Shown in pieces: positions 27,713-37,981 of a DNA stretch of 64,000 nt. The translations under genes were made by a program, and so were the position numbers. The stretch covers positions 2,598,501-2,662,500 of the forward strand of contig NZ_JAJONA010000001.1 of NCBI RefSeq assembly GCF_024699985.1. Direction: 5' to 3'. The notes beneath the pieces were generated by a model that did no database searches, was not told the DNA's origin, and saw only the letters and a program-made list of their open reading frames with translations. This DNA is from Phenylobacterium sp. J367. Its GTDB lineage: Bacteria; Pseudomonadota; Alphaproteobacteria; Caulobacterales; Caulobacteraceae. Each line of letters begins with the position of its first letter. Position 1 is the stretch's first letter.

Positions 27713-27853
27713 CCCTCCCCTTCAGGGGAGGGGCAGGTCGCGGAACGCGACCGGGGTGGGGAATTCGCGCTCAAGCTCCGACATCGGAGCCTGGCCCATA
27801 CACCCCCCACCCGGCGGCGCTTCGCACCGTCCACCCTCCCCTGAAGGGGAGGG
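27713..27853. repeat. 141-bp palindromic intergenic repeat with 20-bp inverted ends
   Basis: The ends 27713-27732 and 27834-27853 are exact reverse complements over 20 bp, and each end can itself fold (CCCTCCCC/GGGGAGGG). Inside are further hairpins: GGTCGCGGAACGCGACC and GCTCCGACATCGGAGC, and a GGGGTGGGG/CCCCCCACCC pair. It looks like a REP/MITE-type element placed between convergent genes, where it may also stop transcription. Confidence 0.8.
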
Positions 27854-27865
27854 ATTGGACGGCTT

Positions 27866-30022
27866 CTACTGCGCCGCTTCCTGCGCGTAGCCGAGCAGCT
27901 CGTTCAGGCGCTCCAGCACGGTGATCGCGGCCTCCGGCACCACGGTGCCCGGCGTGAACACCGCGGCGACGCCCATGTCCTCCAGCGCCTTGAAGTCCTC
28001 GGGCGGGATCACGCCGCCGACGACCACCAGAATGTCGGGCCGGCCGAGCTTGGCGAGCTCGTCCTTCAGCTCGGGGACGAGGGTCAGGTGCCCGGCGGCC
28101 AGCGAGCTTGCGCCCACCGCGTGGACGCCGTCCTTCACCGCCTGGGCGGCGGTCTCGGCGGGGGTCTGGAAGAGGTCGCCGATGTCCACGTCGAAGCCGA
28201 GGTCGGAAAAGCCCGAGGCGATCACCTTCTGGCCGCGGTCGTGGCCGTCCTGGCCCATCTTGGCGACGAGGATGCGCGGCTTCCTGCCGTCGGCGTGGAC
28301 GAAGCCCTCCACCATGGCCTTGGCCCGCTGGGCGGCCGGCGTCTCGCCGGATTCACGGAGGTAGACGCCCTTCACCGCGTCGGCGCGGGCCTTGTGGCGG
28401 TTGAACACGCGCTCCAGCGCATCGGAAATCTCGCCCACCGTGGCTTTGGCGCGGGCGGCGTTCACCGAAAGCTCCAGCAGATTGGCGTTCGCGGCCGCGC
28501 CGTTGGTCAGCGCCTCCAGGGCTTGGCGGACGGCCTCGGGGTCGCGCTCGGCCTTCAGCCGCTTCAGCTTGGCGAGCTGCTGCTCGCGCACGGCGGTGTT
28601 GTCGACCTTCAGCACCGGGATCTCGTCGGCGCCTTCCGGGCGATAGCGGTTCACGCCGACCACCGACTGGAGGCCGCTATCGATGCGGGCCTGGGTGCGG
28701 GCCGAGGCCTCCTCGATCCGGCGCTTGGGCAGGCCGTCCTCGATGGCCCGCGTCATGCCGCCCAGCGCCTCGACCTCGGCGATGTGCTCCAGCGCGCGCG
28801 CCGCCAGGTCGGCGGTCAGGCGCTCCACGTAGTAGCTGCCGCCCCAGGGGTCGATGACCCGGGTCTGGCCGCTCTCGAGCTGGATGAAGAGCTGGGTGTT
28901 GCGCGCGATCCGGGCCGAGAAGTCGGTGGGCAGCGCCAGGGCCTCGTCGAGCGAATTGGTGTGCAGACTCTGGGTCTGGCCGCCGGTGGCCGCCATGGCC
29001 TCGATCACCGTGCGGGGCACATTGTTGAACACGTCGTGGGCGGCCAGCGACCAGCCGGAGGTCTGGGTGTGGGCGCGCAAGGAGAGCGAACGGCTGTCCT
29101 TCGGGTCGAAGTTCTCCCGCATCAGCTTCGCCCAGAGCAGGCGCCCGGCCCGCTGCTTGGCGATCTCCATGAAGGCGTTCATGCCGGCGTTCCAGAAGAA
29201 CGACAGGCGCGGCGCGAACTGGTCGACGGTCATCCCCGCCGCGACGCCGGCGCGGACGTATTCGACGCCGTCGGCGAGCGTGTAGGCCAGCTCCAGGTCG
29301 AGCGTCGCTCCGGCTTCCTGGATGTGGTAGCCGCTGATCGAGATCGAGTTGAACCTCGGCATCTCGGCGCTGGTGTAGGCGAAGATGTCCGAGATGATCC
29401 GCATCGAGGGCGCGGGCGGATAGATGTAGGTGTTCCGGACCAGGAACTCCTTCAGGATGTCGTTCTGGATCGTCCCCGACAGCGCCTTGTGGGCGACGCC
29501 CTGTTCCTCGCCGGCCACGATGTAGAGCGCCAGGATCGGCAGCACGGCGCCGTTCATGGTCATCGAGACGCTCATCTTGTCGAGCGGGATGCCGTCGAAC
29601 AGCGTGCGCATGTCGAGGATGGAATCGATGGCCACGCCGGCCATGCCGACGTCGCCCTTCACCCGCGGATGGTCGCTGTCGTAGCCGCGGTGGGTGGCGA
29701 GGTCGAAGGCCACCGACAGGCCCATCTGACCGGCCGCCAGGTTGCGCCGGTAGAAGGCGTTGGAATCCTCGGCCGTGGAGAAGCCCGCGTACTGGCGGAT
29801 CGTCCACGGGTTGGTCAGGTACATGGTCGGATAGGGCCCGCGCAGGAACGGGGCGAGGCCCGGATAGGCGTGGGCGATGTCCAGATCGGCGATGTCGGCC
29901 GGGCCGTAGGACGGCTTCACCGCGACGCCTTCCGGCGTCTCCCAGGCGGCGGCGGTCGGCGCGGCGCCCGGGCCGATGTCGGCGTCGAACGGCAGGGTGG
30001 AGAAGTCGGGGAAGCTCGTCAT
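27866..30022 (-). CDS. mutB: Methylmalonyl-CoA mutase, large (catalytic) subunit
   Basis: 718 residues. The N-terminal TIM-barrel mutase domain (about 1-550) shows [27 protein letters not shown], the CoA-channel and substrate Tyr region, and HTQTSGWSL. The C-terminal B12-binding domain (about 590-718) has the base-off DGHDRG motif (lower-axial His). It interconverts methylmalonyl-CoA and succinyl-CoA in propionate, odd-chain and branched-chain degradation. ATG 30022 overlaps the mutA stop by ATGA. Confidence 0.97.
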   Translation of the reverse strand: MTSFPDFSTLPFDADIGPGAAPTAAAWETPEGVAVKPSYGPADIADLDIAHAYPGLAPFLRGPYPTMYLTNPWTIRQYAGFSTAEDSNAFYRRNLAAGQMGLSVAFDLATHRGYDSDHPRVKGDVGMAGVAIDSILDMRTLFDGIPLDKMSVSMTMNGAVLPILALYIVAGEEQGVAHKALSGTIQNDILKEFLVRNTYIYPPAPSMRIISDIFAYTSAEMPRFNSISISGYHIQEAGATLDLELAYTLADGVEYVRAGVAAGMTVDQFAPRLSFFWNAGMNAFMEIAKQRAGRLLWAKLMRENFDPKDSRSLSLRAHTQTSGWSLAAHDVFNNVPRTVIEAMAATGGQTQSLHTNSLDEALALPTDFSARIARNTQLFIQLESGQTRVIDPWGGSYYVERLTADLAARALEHIAEVEALGGMTRAIEDGLPKRRIEEASARTQARIDSGLQSVVGVNRYRPEGADEIPVLKVDNTAVREQQLAKLKRLKAERDPEAVRQALEALTNGAAANANLLELSVNAARAKATVGEISDALERVFNRHKARADAVKGVYLRESGETPAAQRAKAMVEGFVHADGRKPRILVAKMGQDGHDRGQKVIASGFSDLGFDVDIGDLFQTPAETAAQAVKDGVHAVGASSLAAGHLTLVPELKDELAKLGRPDILVVVGGVIPPEDFKALEDMGVAAVFTPGTVVPEAAITVLERLNELLGYAQEAAQ

Positions 30023-31428
30023 TGCGCGGCCTCGAACTGTTCCGCGATGCGGATGGGCGCCAGCGGCGGGCAGGCGGCGTCGGGGCCGGGCAGGCGGGGC
30101 GAGGGGGCGTCGACCGCCGTGGGCTCGCTCCGGTCCACCTCTACGGGGCTCTCCTTGTCCGGCGGGAAGGCGTTGACGCCGACCAGCTTCGGGGCGGGCC
30201 GCGCGGCGTTGGCGGCGTCCACCTCCCGGGCGATCAGGCCGGACGTCAGCGCGGCGATGATCCCGCCCGCGGCCTCGATCGCCTGGAACTTGGTCCAGGC
30301 GGCCCGGGCGATCTCGTCGGTCAGGGCCTCGATGTAGCCGGCGCCCGCCGCGGGGTCGGCGACCCGGCCGATGTGCGCCTCCTCCATCAGGACGAGCTGG
30401 GCGTTGCGGCTCTGGCGGCGCGCGAAGGCCGTGGGCCGGCCGATGGCGTCGGTGAAGGCGCCCAGCACGACCGCGTCGGCCCCGCCGGCCGCGGCGCCGA
30501 AGCCGGCGGCGGTCAGCCGGATCATGTTGGTCCAGGCGTCGCGGGCCGCGAGCATCCGGCGCGAGGTGCGGGCCTCTATGCGCGCCAGGCCGTCGGCGCC
30601 GGAGGCGATGGCGAGGCGCGCGAAGACCGCGCGGGCGGCGCGCAGCTTGGCGATGGTCACGAAGTAGTCGGCGTCGGCCGAGAGCCCGAGCGTGATCCGG
30701 GCGAGCGCGTCGCGCACCGGCATCCCGGCGCGGACCAGGGCCTTGGCATAGGCCAGGGCGGACGCCGCGGCGAACGCCACTTCCAGGGCCTCGCCGCCGC
30801 CGGCCTCGTGGACGACGCGGCCCGAGGCCAGCATGAGCTGGGCCTGTGGATAGGTTTCGGCCAGGCGCACGCCGACGGTGGCGGCGCTGACCAGATGGCT
30901 CTCGATCGGACCGGGGCTCGCGCCCGTTTCCGCGAAGGCCGAGAGCGGGTCCATATGCAGGTTGAGCTTCGCGCCCGGCGAGGCCTTGGCGACGGCGCCC
31001 AGCCAGTCGGCGGCCTTGGGGCCCAGGAACCCGGCGTCGAGGGCGACCGGCGCCAGCTCGACGATCACCCCCTGCAGCACGCGGGCGAGCCCCTCGGCGG
31101 AGCCCACGGCGACGCCCGCCTCGCCGGTCGGGTCGATCTTCACCACCGTCGACGCCGCGCCGCCTTCGAGGTCCGCCAGGATCTCGGCGTTGGCCCGGGC
31201 GGCGTCCGGTTGCGCCGTAAGCGTCCGGACGTCCCAGGCGCGCGTCTCGTCGAACGGACGCGGCGGGAAGGCCGCCGGCGCGTCGGCGGCCGGGTAGAGG
31301 GGCTGGATCGGCAGCCCCTCGACGGTGGTCTTCTGGAGGCTCTCGAACGGCGCCTCGCCGAGCGTCTTGGCGACCAGGACGCGCCAGGCGTCCTCGCTGG
31401 CGGGCGGGAAAAGGCTGGTTTCGGCCAT
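30019..31428 (-). CDS. mutA: Methylmalonyl-CoA mutase, small subunit
   Basis: 469 residues related to the mutase barrel ([44 protein letters not shown]) but without the DxHxxG cobalamin motif, as expected for the non-catalytic beta subunit of the heterodimer. Start MAETSLFPP at 31428 is preferred; an extended frame to 31473 adds a Pro-rich stretch without homology. It is translationally coupled to mutB by a 4-bp overlap. Confidence 0.95.
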   Translation of the reverse strand: MAETSLFPPASEDAWRVLVAKTLGEAPFESLQKTTVEGLPIQPLYPAADAPAAFPPRPFDETRAWDVRTLTAQPDAARANAEILADLEGGAASTVVKIDPTGEAGVAVGSAEGLARVLQGVIVELAPVALDAGFLGPKAADWLGAVAKASPGAKLNLHMDPLSAFAETGASPGPIESHLVSAATVGVRLAETYPQAQLMLASGRVVHEAGGGEALEVAFAAASALAYAKALVRAGMPVRDALARITLGLSADADYFVTIAKLRAARAVFARLAIASGADGLARIEARTSRRMLAARDAWTNMIRLTAAGFGAAAGGADAVVLGAFTDAIGRPTAFARRQSRNAQLVLMEEAHIGRVADPAAGAGYIEALTDEIARAAWTKFQAIEAAGGIIAALTSGLIAREVDAANAARPAPKLVGVNAFPPDKESPVEVDRSEPTAVDAPSPRLPGPDAACPPLAPIRIAEQFEAAQ

Positions 31429-31538
31429 GGGGGGAGATGGGCCGCAACCGCCGGGGGCGTCAAGCTCACGCAAGGACAGCTATCAACCGGAATCGCCTGC
31501 TATGGATTAGGGTCTAAAGGCCTGACCGCGAGGGACCC

Positions 31539-32833
31539 ATGCCGACGCTGGACTACACCTACATCAGCAACCTGACGACGCAGTGGGGGCCGGCGCTGCT
31601 CGCCGCCATCGCCGTTTTGGTGGTCTCGCATTTCATCGCCAAGGCGGTGCAGTGGGGCGTGGCCCGGCTGATCGACCGCGCGCCCGGCATGAAGAAGCAC
31701 AACGAGGGCGCGACGCCGAAGGAGACCACCGGCTATCAGCTCGGCCAGCTCGGCTACTGGCTGATCCTGCTGATCGGCGTGGTGGGCGCGCTCTCGATCC
31801 TTGGTCTCACCGAGATCGTCGCCCCCTGAACGGCCTGCTCATCGAGGTCATGGCCTTCCTGCCGAACCTCGTCGGCGCGATCGTCATATTCGTCGTCGGC
31901 GCGGTCGTGGCGACGCTCGCCCGCCGGGTCGTGGAGGCGGCGCTGAACGTCGCCCACGTGGACAGCTGGCTGGAGCGGGCCGGCCTCGCCCGGCTCACCG
32001 GCGCATCGGGCCTCGCCAGGACCTTCGGCACGCTCGTCTATGTGCTGATCATCATCCCAGTGACCATCGCGGCCCTCCAGCAGCTCGGCATCCGGGCGAT
32101 CTCGGAGCCGGCGGTAGCGGTGCTGGCCACCGTGCTGGATTCCCTGCCCAGGCTGATCGCGGCGGCGATCGTGCTGGCCATCGCCTTCCTGATCGGCCGC
32201 TGGGTGGCGGGCCTCATCGAGCAGGTCCTGCCGTCGTTCGGCTTCGACCGCAGCCTGCAGGCCCTCGGCATCGGCGGCCCGGCCGCGGCGGATCCCGCCG
32301 ACGCGCCGGAGGCCCCGCCGGCCGGCGGCATCACGCCGTCCAAGGTCGTGGCGCGCCTGGCGCTGGTGGCGATCATGCTGTTCTCGGCCGTGGAGGCCGC
32401 GCGCCTCCTGGCCTTCGCCGCCGTCGCCGTGATGCTGACCGAGGTGCTGGACCTGGCCGGCCACGTGCTGTTCGGCGGGGTGATCATCACGCTCGGCGTG
32501 CTGATCGGCAACTTCCTGGCCAACCTGCTCGACCGCTCGACCAACGGGGCGGACCAGTTCGCCTCGACCATCGTGCGCTGGGCGACCATTGCGCTCGCCA
32601 CCGCCATGGGCCTGCAGTTCATGGGCATCGCCGACGAGATCGTGATCCTCGCCTTCGGCCTGGTGCTGGGCTCGGCGGCGGTGGCCGCGGCGCTCGCCTT
32701 CGGCATCGGCGGCCGCGAGACCGCCGGCCGGCTGCTGGAGAAGTGGACGAAGCAGGGGGAGACGCCGCCTGGCCGCGCGACGCCGGTGCGCCGTCCGCAG
32801 GTGCGCCCGCCGCCCCGGACGCCGAAAATCTGA
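31539..32833 (+). CDS. Mechanosensitive-channel-related multi-TM protein (CmpX-like), frameshifted
   Basis: About 431 residues when repaired, with repeated conserved TM-helix modules: NGLLIEVMAFLPNLVGAIVIFVVGAVVA, then VLATVLDSLPRLIAAAIVLAIAFLIGRWVAGL and FGGVIITLGVLIGNFLANLL. This repeat is the MscS-associated TM_helix domain found in CmpX-type proteins; no MscS beta domain is evident, and the C-terminus is a Pro/Arg-rich cytoplasmic tail. Role in osmotic or cell-surface stress is inferred. One C is missing in the run 31822-31826, turning EIVAPLNGLL into an early stop. Confidence 0.78.
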
Positions 32834-32925
32834 CTTGCCGGACGCGGCGGCAGGATTCCGACGCTTGCATCCCGCGTCCTGTTGCGCGTACAGTGTAAAT
32901 CTAACGTCGATCCAAGGACCCCGCC

Positions 32926-33930
32926 ATGGCCCTGCCGCCCGTGCTCCGTGACCGCCTTCGCCTGCCGGTGATCGGCTCGCCGCTGTTCATCATCTCCGGC
33001 CCCGACCTGGTGATCGCCCAGTGCAAGGCGGGCATCGTGGGCTCTTTCCCGGCGCTGAACGCGCGGCCCGCCAGCCTGCTCGACGAGTGGCTGCACCGGA
33101 TCACCGAGGAACTGGCCGCCTGGGACCGCGACCACCCGGACACGCCGTCGGCGCCGTTCGCGGTGAACCACATCGTGCACAAGACCAACGACCGCCTCGA
33201 GCACGACATCGAGATGTCGACCAAGTGGAAGGCCCCGGTGGTGATCACCTCGCTCGGCGCCCGTGAGGACGTCAACGCCGCGGTCCACTCCTACGGCGGC
33301 GTGGTGCTGCACGACATCATCAACGACCGATTTGCCCGCAAGGCGGTGGAGAAGGGGGCCGACGGCCTGATCGCCGTGGCGGCCGGGGCCGGCGGCCACG
33401 CGGGCCAGCTCTCGCCCTTCGCCCTCGTCCAGGAGATCCGCGAGTGGTTCGACGGGCCGGTGGCGCTCTCGGGCTCGATCGCCAACGGCCACGCGATCCT
33501 CGGCGCCCAGGCCATGGGGGCGGACCTGGCCTATATCGGCTCGGCCTTCATCGCGACGGAGGAGGCCAATGCCGATCCCGCCTACAAGGACATGATCGTC
33601 GCCTCGGCCGGGGACGACATCGTCTATTCGAACCTCTTCACCGGCGTGCACGGCAACTACCTGAAGCCGTCGATCATCGCCGCGGGGCTCGACCCCAACG
33701 ACCTGCCGCAGTCCGATCCCTCGCGGATGAACTTCGGCTCCGGCGGCAACCAGAAGGCCAAGGCCTGGCGCGACATCTGGGGCTGCGGCCAGGGGATCGG
33801 TGCGGTGAAGCACGTGCCCACCGCCGGCGAACTCGTCGCCCGCCTGTCCAGCGAGTACGAGGCCGCCAAGGCCCAGCTCGCCGCCAAGACCTCGCTGACC
33901 GCCGGCAAGGCGCTGCTCGCCGCGGAGTAG
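32926..33930 (+). CDS. Nitronate monooxygenase
   Basis: 334-residue FMN TIM-barrel protein of the NMO/2-nitropropane dioxygenase family: LRLPVIGSPLFIISGPDLVIAQCKAGIVGSF (N-terminal signature), VAAGAGGHAGQLSPFAL (FMN phosphate/active site His-containing loop) and GADLAYIGSAFIAT. The enzymes oxidise alkyl nitronates such as propionate-3-nitronate. The next 3' feature is a strong terminator, so this is a single-gene or last-gene unit. Upstream promoter is in 32834-32925. Confidence 0.93.
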   Translation: MALPPVLRDRLRLPVIGSPLFIISGPDLVIAQCKAGIVGSFPALNARPASLLDEWLHRITEELAAWDRDHPDTPSAPFAVNHIVHKTNDRLEHDIEMSTKWKAPVVITSLGAREDVNAAVHSYGGVVLHDIINDRFARKAVEKGADGLIAVAAGAGGHAGQLSPFALVQEIREWFDGPVALSGSIANGHAILGAQAMGADLAYIGSAFIATEEANADPAYKDMIVASAGDDIVYSNLFTGVHGNYLKPSIIAAGLDPNDLPQSDPSRMNFGSGGNQKAKAWRDIWGCGQGIGAVKHVPTAGELVARLSSEYEAAKAQLAAKTSLTAGKALLAAE

Positions 33931-33956
33931 GCGCCAGGCGAACCCGCGCGCTATCA

Positions 33957-33990
33957 GGGCGCCGTCACCCCGGGGTGACGGCGCCCTTTT
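33957..33990 (+). terminator. Terminator of the nitronate monooxygenase gene
   Basis: Perfect 15-bp inverted repeat from GGGCGCCGTCACCCC into GGGGTGACGGCGCCC with essentially no loop, then TTTT (33987-33990). Confidence 0.85.
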
Positions 33991-34020
33991 CCTTTGCGCC
34001 GCGCGCCGGCGTCGCGAAGT

Positions 34021-34086
34021 GTGTCCGGACCGTCATTCCAGCGTCGCAGAAGCTTCATCGACGCGCACTAGAAGCGTCATCGGGGG
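34021..34086 (+). promoter_or_regulatory. Tandem 11-bp direct-repeat array upstream of the porin gene
   Basis: Six back-to-back 11-mers: GTGTCCGGACC, GTCATTCCAGC, GTCGCAGAAGC, TTCATCGACGC, GCACTAGAAGC, GTCATCGGGGG. GTC-type starts and GC-type ends recur each turn, the arrangement expected of an OmpR/PhoB-family response regulator binding in tandem. The 14-mer around TAGAAGCGTC (34069-34082) recurs upstream of the second sulfate-binding gene. Confidence 0.45.
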
Positions 34087-34171
34087 ATGGTCCAGCCAGT
34101 CTTCCCAAGTCAAATCAATGCCGTAAGCGCCACTGTGAGAAAATCTCGGCGGCCTTCCAGTCTAAACCTAC

Positions 34172-34200
34172 TTCACCGATATGAATTAGCGGGAATAAAT
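34172..34200 (+). promoter_or_regulatory. Possible sigma70-type promoter of the porin gene
   Basis: TTCACC (34172-34177), 17-bp spacer, ATAAAT (34195-34200), 27 bp before the ATG at 34227. Both boxes are weak matches, so activation by a factor bound at the upstream array is plausible. Confidence 0.3.
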
Positions 34201-34226
34201 CGATCCCGCCGCCGCAGGGAACACCC

Positions 34227-35786
34227 ATGACCAAGCGACACATCCGTACGACCGCCCTGGCCCTCCTGCTCGGCAGCACGGCGCCCGCGGCCCTCGCCCA
34301 GGCGCTTCCGACCGCGCCGAAGCTCGGGGGCGGCATCTCGCAGGAGCAGGCGCTCGCCCTCTCCGCGCGCCTGGACGCCCTGGAGGCGCAGAACCGCGAG
34401 CTGCAGGACCAGATCGCCGACCTCAAGACCCGCTCCGCCGCCGGCGACCAGGCGATCCGCGAACAGGTCGCCGCCGAGCCGAAGGTCTCGCTCTCCAACG
34501 GCCGCCCGACCTTCACCAGCGCCGACGGCCGCTTCACCGCCTCGATCCGCGGCGTCGCGCAGCTCGACGCCACCCACTACGACCAGGATGCGCCCGGTCC
34601 GCTGGCCACCGACTACCGGCGCGGCTCGTTCGGGGACGCGACCGAGGCCGACCGGGCCCGTGACCTTTCGGACGGCCTGAACTTCCGCCGCGCCCGCCTC
34701 GGCATCGAAGGCAAGGCCTTCGGGGACTGGAACTACAACTTCCTCTTCGATTTCGGCGGCTCCGGCACGGAAGAGGCCGGGAAGATCAGCGCCCTCTATG
34801 TGGAATACGCCGGCCTGAAGCCGTTCCGTCTGCGCGCCGGCGCCTTCCCGCCGACCACGGGCCTCGAGGACGCGACCTCGAACAGCGCCTCGCTGTTCCT
34901 GGAACGCGCCGCGGTGGCGGAGCTCGTCCGGGGCCTGGCCGGAGGCGACGGCCGGGCGGCGGTGGCCCTCTACGCCGGCGGCGACCGCTGGACGGCGATG
35001 GGCGCCTTCACCGGCAACCTCGTCACCACCCAGACCTTCGACGAGCAACTGGGCTTCGTCGGCCGGGTCTCGTACCTGCCCTACAAGGCCGAGAATTCGC
35101 TGATCCACATCGGCGCCAACGCCAACCTGATCATCAACCCCGCGGCTACCGGGCCCGACGTCGAGCCCGCCGGCGCCGCCACGCCCATCCGCCTGCGCGA
35201 GCGGCCCGAGAACCGGGTCGATCCCACCCGCCTGGTCGACACGGGCTCCATCGACGCCGACGGCGTCACCGCGCTCGGCCTCGAGGCCGGCTGGCAGTAC
35301 CGGAACTTCTCCCTCGCCGGCGAGCACTTCTGGCTCGACGTCGACCGGCGAACCGGCGCGCTGGAGAACCCGGACTTCTCCGGCTGGTACGTGCAGGGCG
35401 CCTGGACCATCACCGGCCAGCCGCGCCGCTACAACGCCGTCGCCGGCGGCTTCGACGCCCCGCGCGTGGAGAAGCCGTTCGACATCAAGGCCGGGACCTG
35501 GGGCGTCTGGGAGCTGGCCGCGCGCTACTCCACCCTCGACCTCGACTATGGCGCCGGGACGTCCGCCTCGCGGGTGTTCGGCGGCCGGCAGGACATCCTG
35601 ACGATCGGCCTCAACTGGTACCCGAACAGCGTGGTCCGCTTCCTGGCCGACTTCCAGCACGTGGAGGTCGACCGGATCTCGCCCGGCGGCACAGCCTGGG
35701 GCGCGGGCGCGCTCACCCCGCCGGCCGGCGCCCAGGTCGGCCAGGATCTCAACATCTGGTCACTGCGAACGCAGTACGCCTTCTAG
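34227..35786 (+). CDS. OprO/OprP-type anion-selective porin
   Basis: 519 residues: Sec signal ending AALAQ, a coiled-coil segment ([20 protein letters not shown]) and an OprP-like 16-strand barrel from about residue 85 ending LRTQYAF with the outer-membrane C-terminal Phe. Family members let phosphate, polyphosphate or sulfate through the outer membrane. Here it is followed at 16 bp by a sulfate-binding protein and the sulfate ABC transporter, so sulfate is the likely cargo. Confidence 0.88.
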   Translation: MTKRHIRTTALALLLGSTAPAALAQALPTAPKLGGGISQEQALALSARLDALEAQNRELQDQIADLKTRSAAGDQAIREQVAAEPKVSLSNGRPTFTSADGRFTASIRGVAQLDATHYDQDAPGPLATDYRRGSFGDATEADRARDLSDGLNFRRARLGIEGKAFGDWNYNFLFDFGGSGTEEAGKISALYVEYAGLKPFRLRAGAFPPTTGLEDATSNSASLFLERAAVAELVRGLAGGDGRAAVALYAGGDRWTAMGAFTGNLVTTQTFDEQLGFVGRVSYLPYKAENSLIHIGANANLIINPAATGPDVEPAGAATPIRLRERPENRVDPTRLVDTGSIDADGVTALGLEAGWQYRNFSLAGEHFWLDVDRRTGALENPDFSGWYVQGAWTITGQPRRYNAVAGGFDAPRVEKPFDIKAGTWGVWELAARYSTLDLDYGAGTSASRVFGGRQDILTIGLNWYPNSVVRFLADFQHVEVDRISPGGTAWGAGALTPPAGAQVGQDLNIWSLRTQYAF

Positions 35787-35802
35787 CCCCAAGGATGGAG
35801 CC

Positions 35803-36834
35803 ATGAGCCAACCCCACCTCTCCAGACGCCGCCTCATCGCGGCCGGCGGCGTCGCCGCGTCCTCCCTCGCGTGGGGAGGTGGGGCCCTGGCTCAGGGCAA
35901 GCCGATCAAGCTCCTGAACGTCAGCTACGATCCGACGCGCGAGCTCTACAAGGAGATCAACGCCGAGTTCGCCCGGTACTGGAAGGGGCGGACCGGTCAG
36001 ACGCTGGACCTCCAGCAGAGCCACGGCGGCTCGGGCCGCCAGGCCCGCTCGGTGATCGACGGCCTGCAGGCCGACGTGGTGACCCTGGCGCTCGCCGCCG
36101 ACATCGACGAGATCGCCACGCGGGCGAAGCTGCTGCCGGCCAACTGGCAGAGCCGGCTGCCGAACAACTCGACGCCCTACACCTCGACGATCGTCTTCCT
36201 GACCCGCAAGGGCAACCCGTGGAAGATCCGGGACTGGGGGGACCTCGCGAAGCCTGGCGTAGAGGTGATCACGCCGAACCCGAAGACCTCGGGCGGCGCG
36301 CGGTGGAACTACCTGGCGGCCTGGGCCTGGGCGCTGCGCCAGCCGGGCGGCTCCCCGGCGACCGCGCAGGCGTTCCTGCAGAAGCTGTTCCGCAACGTCC
36401 CGGTCCTCGACACCGGCGCCCGCGGCTCGACCACCACCTTCGCGCAGCGCCGTCTCGGCGACGTGCTGCTGGCCTGGGAGAACGAGGCCTATCTGACGCT
36501 CGAGGAGTTCGGCCCGAACTTCGACATCGTCTACCCGTCGGTGTCGATCCTTGCCGAGCCTCCGGTGGCCCTGGTCGACCGCAACGTCGACAAGCACAAG
36601 ACCCGCGTCGTGGCCGAGGGCTACCTGAACTTCCTCTACAGCCCCCTGGCCCAGGACCTGATCGGCAAGCACCACTTCCGGCCCCGCAACGCCGCGGCCC
36701 TGGCCAAGTACCGGTCGAAGTTCCGCCAGATCCCGCTCGTCACCATCGATGACACCTTCGGCGGCTGGAAGCGGGCCCAGGCGACCCACTTCGCCGACGG
36801 CGGGGTGTTCGACCGGATCTACCAGCCCGGTTGA
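35803..36834 (+). CDS. sbp: Periplasmic sulfate-binding protein 1
   Basis: 343 residues. Tat-like signal ([10 protein letters not shown], cleavage near GALAQ), then the Sbp/CysP signature [20 protein letters not shown], the anion-binding QSHGGSG loop, [18 protein letters not shown] and [19 protein letters not shown]. It delivers sulfate or thiosulfate to CysTWA. It lies 16 bp after the porin stop with GGATGGAG before the ATG. A close paralogue follows after 118 bp. Confidence 0.95.
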   Translation: MSQPHLSRRRLIAAGGVAASSLAWGGGALAQGKPIKLLNVSYDPTRELYKEINAEFARYWKGRTGQTLDLQQSHGGSGRQARSVIDGLQADVVTLALAADIDEIATRAKLLPANWQSRLPNNSTPYTSTIVFLTRKGNPWKIRDWGDLAKPGVEVITPNPKTSGGARWNYLAAWAWALRQPGGSPATAQAFLQKLFRNVPVLDTGARGSTTTFAQRRLGDVLLAWENEAYLTLEEFGPNFDIVYPSVSILAEPPVALVDRNVDKHKTRVVAEGYLNFLYSPLAQDLIGKHHFRPRNAAALAKYRSKFRQIPLVTIDDTFGGWKRAQATHFADGGVFDRIYQPG

Positions 36835-36926
36835 TTGTGAAGCTGCGCGACGGGCGGCCTGCGCAGGGTTAGAAAAACTCGGGTCGCTTCCACGCTTATT
36901 CCGAGTGTCCGACTTGGGATTAGAGG

Positions 36927-36940
36927 TAGAAGCGTCGTCG
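36927..36940 (+). promoter_or_regulatory. Motif TAGAAGCGTCGTCG shared with the porin upstream array
   Basis: Matches 34069-34082 (TAGAAGCGTCATCG) at 13 of 14 positions and, less well, 34047-34060 (CAGAAGCTTCATCG). It lies 13 bp before the ATG of the second sulfate-binding gene in the 118-bp gap, suggesting that gene has its own regulated start or a control point on the mRNA. Confidence 0.4.
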
Positions 36941-36952
36941 AGGACCTGATCC

Positions 36953-37981
36953 ATGACCAGCCCCCTGTCGCGACGAACCCTCCTTGCCGCCGGCGCCGCG
37001 AGCCTGGCCGCCGCCTGCTCGCCAGGAGGCGGGGGCGGCGGATCCGCGGGCGGCGTCAAGATCCTGAACGTCAGCTACGACCCGACGCGGGAGCTCTACA
37101 AGGAGATCAACGCCGCCTTCGCCGCCGACTGGAAGCAGAAGCACGCCGGCCAGACGGTGACGATCGAGCAGAGCCACGGCGGCTCGGGCAAGCAGGCCCG
37201 CGCCGTGATCGACGGCCTGCAGGCCGACGTGGTGACCCTGGCCCTCGGCGGCGACATCGACGAGATCGCCAGCCGCGCGAAGCTGCTGCCGCCCGACTGG
37301 CAGAGCCGCCTGCCGGACAACTCGACCCCCTACACCTCGACGATCGTGTTCCTGGTCCGCAAGGGCAATCCGAAGGGCATCCAGGACTGGCCGGACCTGA
37401 TCAAGCCCGGCGTCGGCGTGATCACGCCCAACCCGAAGACCTCCGGCGGCGCGCGCTGGGGCTATCTGGCGGCGTGGGCGCACGGCCTGAAGGCCGGTGG
37501 AGAGCCGGCCGCGCGGACCTATGTCCAGGCGCTCTTCCGGAACGTGCCCGTGCTCGACACCGGCGCGCGCGGGTCGACCACGACCTTTGCCCAGCGCGGC
37601 ATCGGCGACGTCCTGCTCACCTGGGAGAACGAGGCCTATCTGACGCTCGACGAGTTCGGCCCGAACTTCGACATCGTCTATCCGTCGAGCTCGATCCTGG
37701 CCGAGCCGCCGGTCGCCCTGATCGACCGCAACGTCGACAAGAAGGGCACGCGCGCGGTGGCCCAGGCCTATCTGGAGTTCCTGTACACGGCGCCCGCCCA
37801 GGAGATCATCGGCAAGCACCACTTCCGGCCGCGCGATCCCACCGCCCTGGCCAAGTACGGTGCGGCGTTCAAGCCGATGCCGCTGGTGACCATCGCCGAT
37901 CCGTTCGGCGGCTGGGCCAAGGCCCAGGCCGACCACTTCGCCGACGGCGCGGTGTTCGACCAGATCTACAAGCCGGCGTGA
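36953..37981 (+). CDS. Sulfate-binding protein 2 (Tat lipoprotein)
   Basis: 342 residues, a close paralogue of the preceding binding protein with the same [27 protein letters not shown] and [18 protein letters not shown] blocks. The signal differs: twin-arginine SRRTLLAAG followed by lipobox LAAAC (Cys at about 20) and a Gly-rich linker, so it should be membrane-anchored rather than free. Its stop overlaps the GTG of cysT. Confidence 0.94.
   Translation: MTSPLSRRTLLAAGAASLAAACSPGGGGGGSAGGVKILNVSYDPTRELYKEINAAFAADWKQKHAGQTVTIEQSHGGSGKQARAVIDGLQADVVTLALGGDIDEIASRAKLLPPDWQSRLPDNSTPYTSTIVFLVRKGNPKGIQDWPDLIKPGVGVITPNPKTSGGARWGYLAAWAHGLKAGGEPAARTYVQALFRNVPVLDTGARGSTTTFAQRGIGDVLLTWENEAYLTLDEFGPNFDIVYPSSSILAEPPVALIDRNVDKKGTRAVAQAYLEFLYTAPAQEIIGKHHFRPRDPTALAKYGAAFKPMPLVTIADPFGGWAKAQADHFADGAVFDQIYKPA

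Noticed and set aside
28088..30337. A 749-codon plus-strand frame opposite mutB
   Set aside because: Antisense shadow of a highly conserved enzyme gene; no signature of its own.
31822..31826. Programmed ribosomal frameshifting in the mechanosensitive-channel-like gene
   Set aside because: A C run without a slippery heptamer, and the same kind of break occurs in nine other unrelated genes, which points to sequencing error.
34021..34097. Tandem 11-bp repeats as a CRISPR array
   Set aside because: Units are far too short and contiguous, with no spacers and no cas genes.
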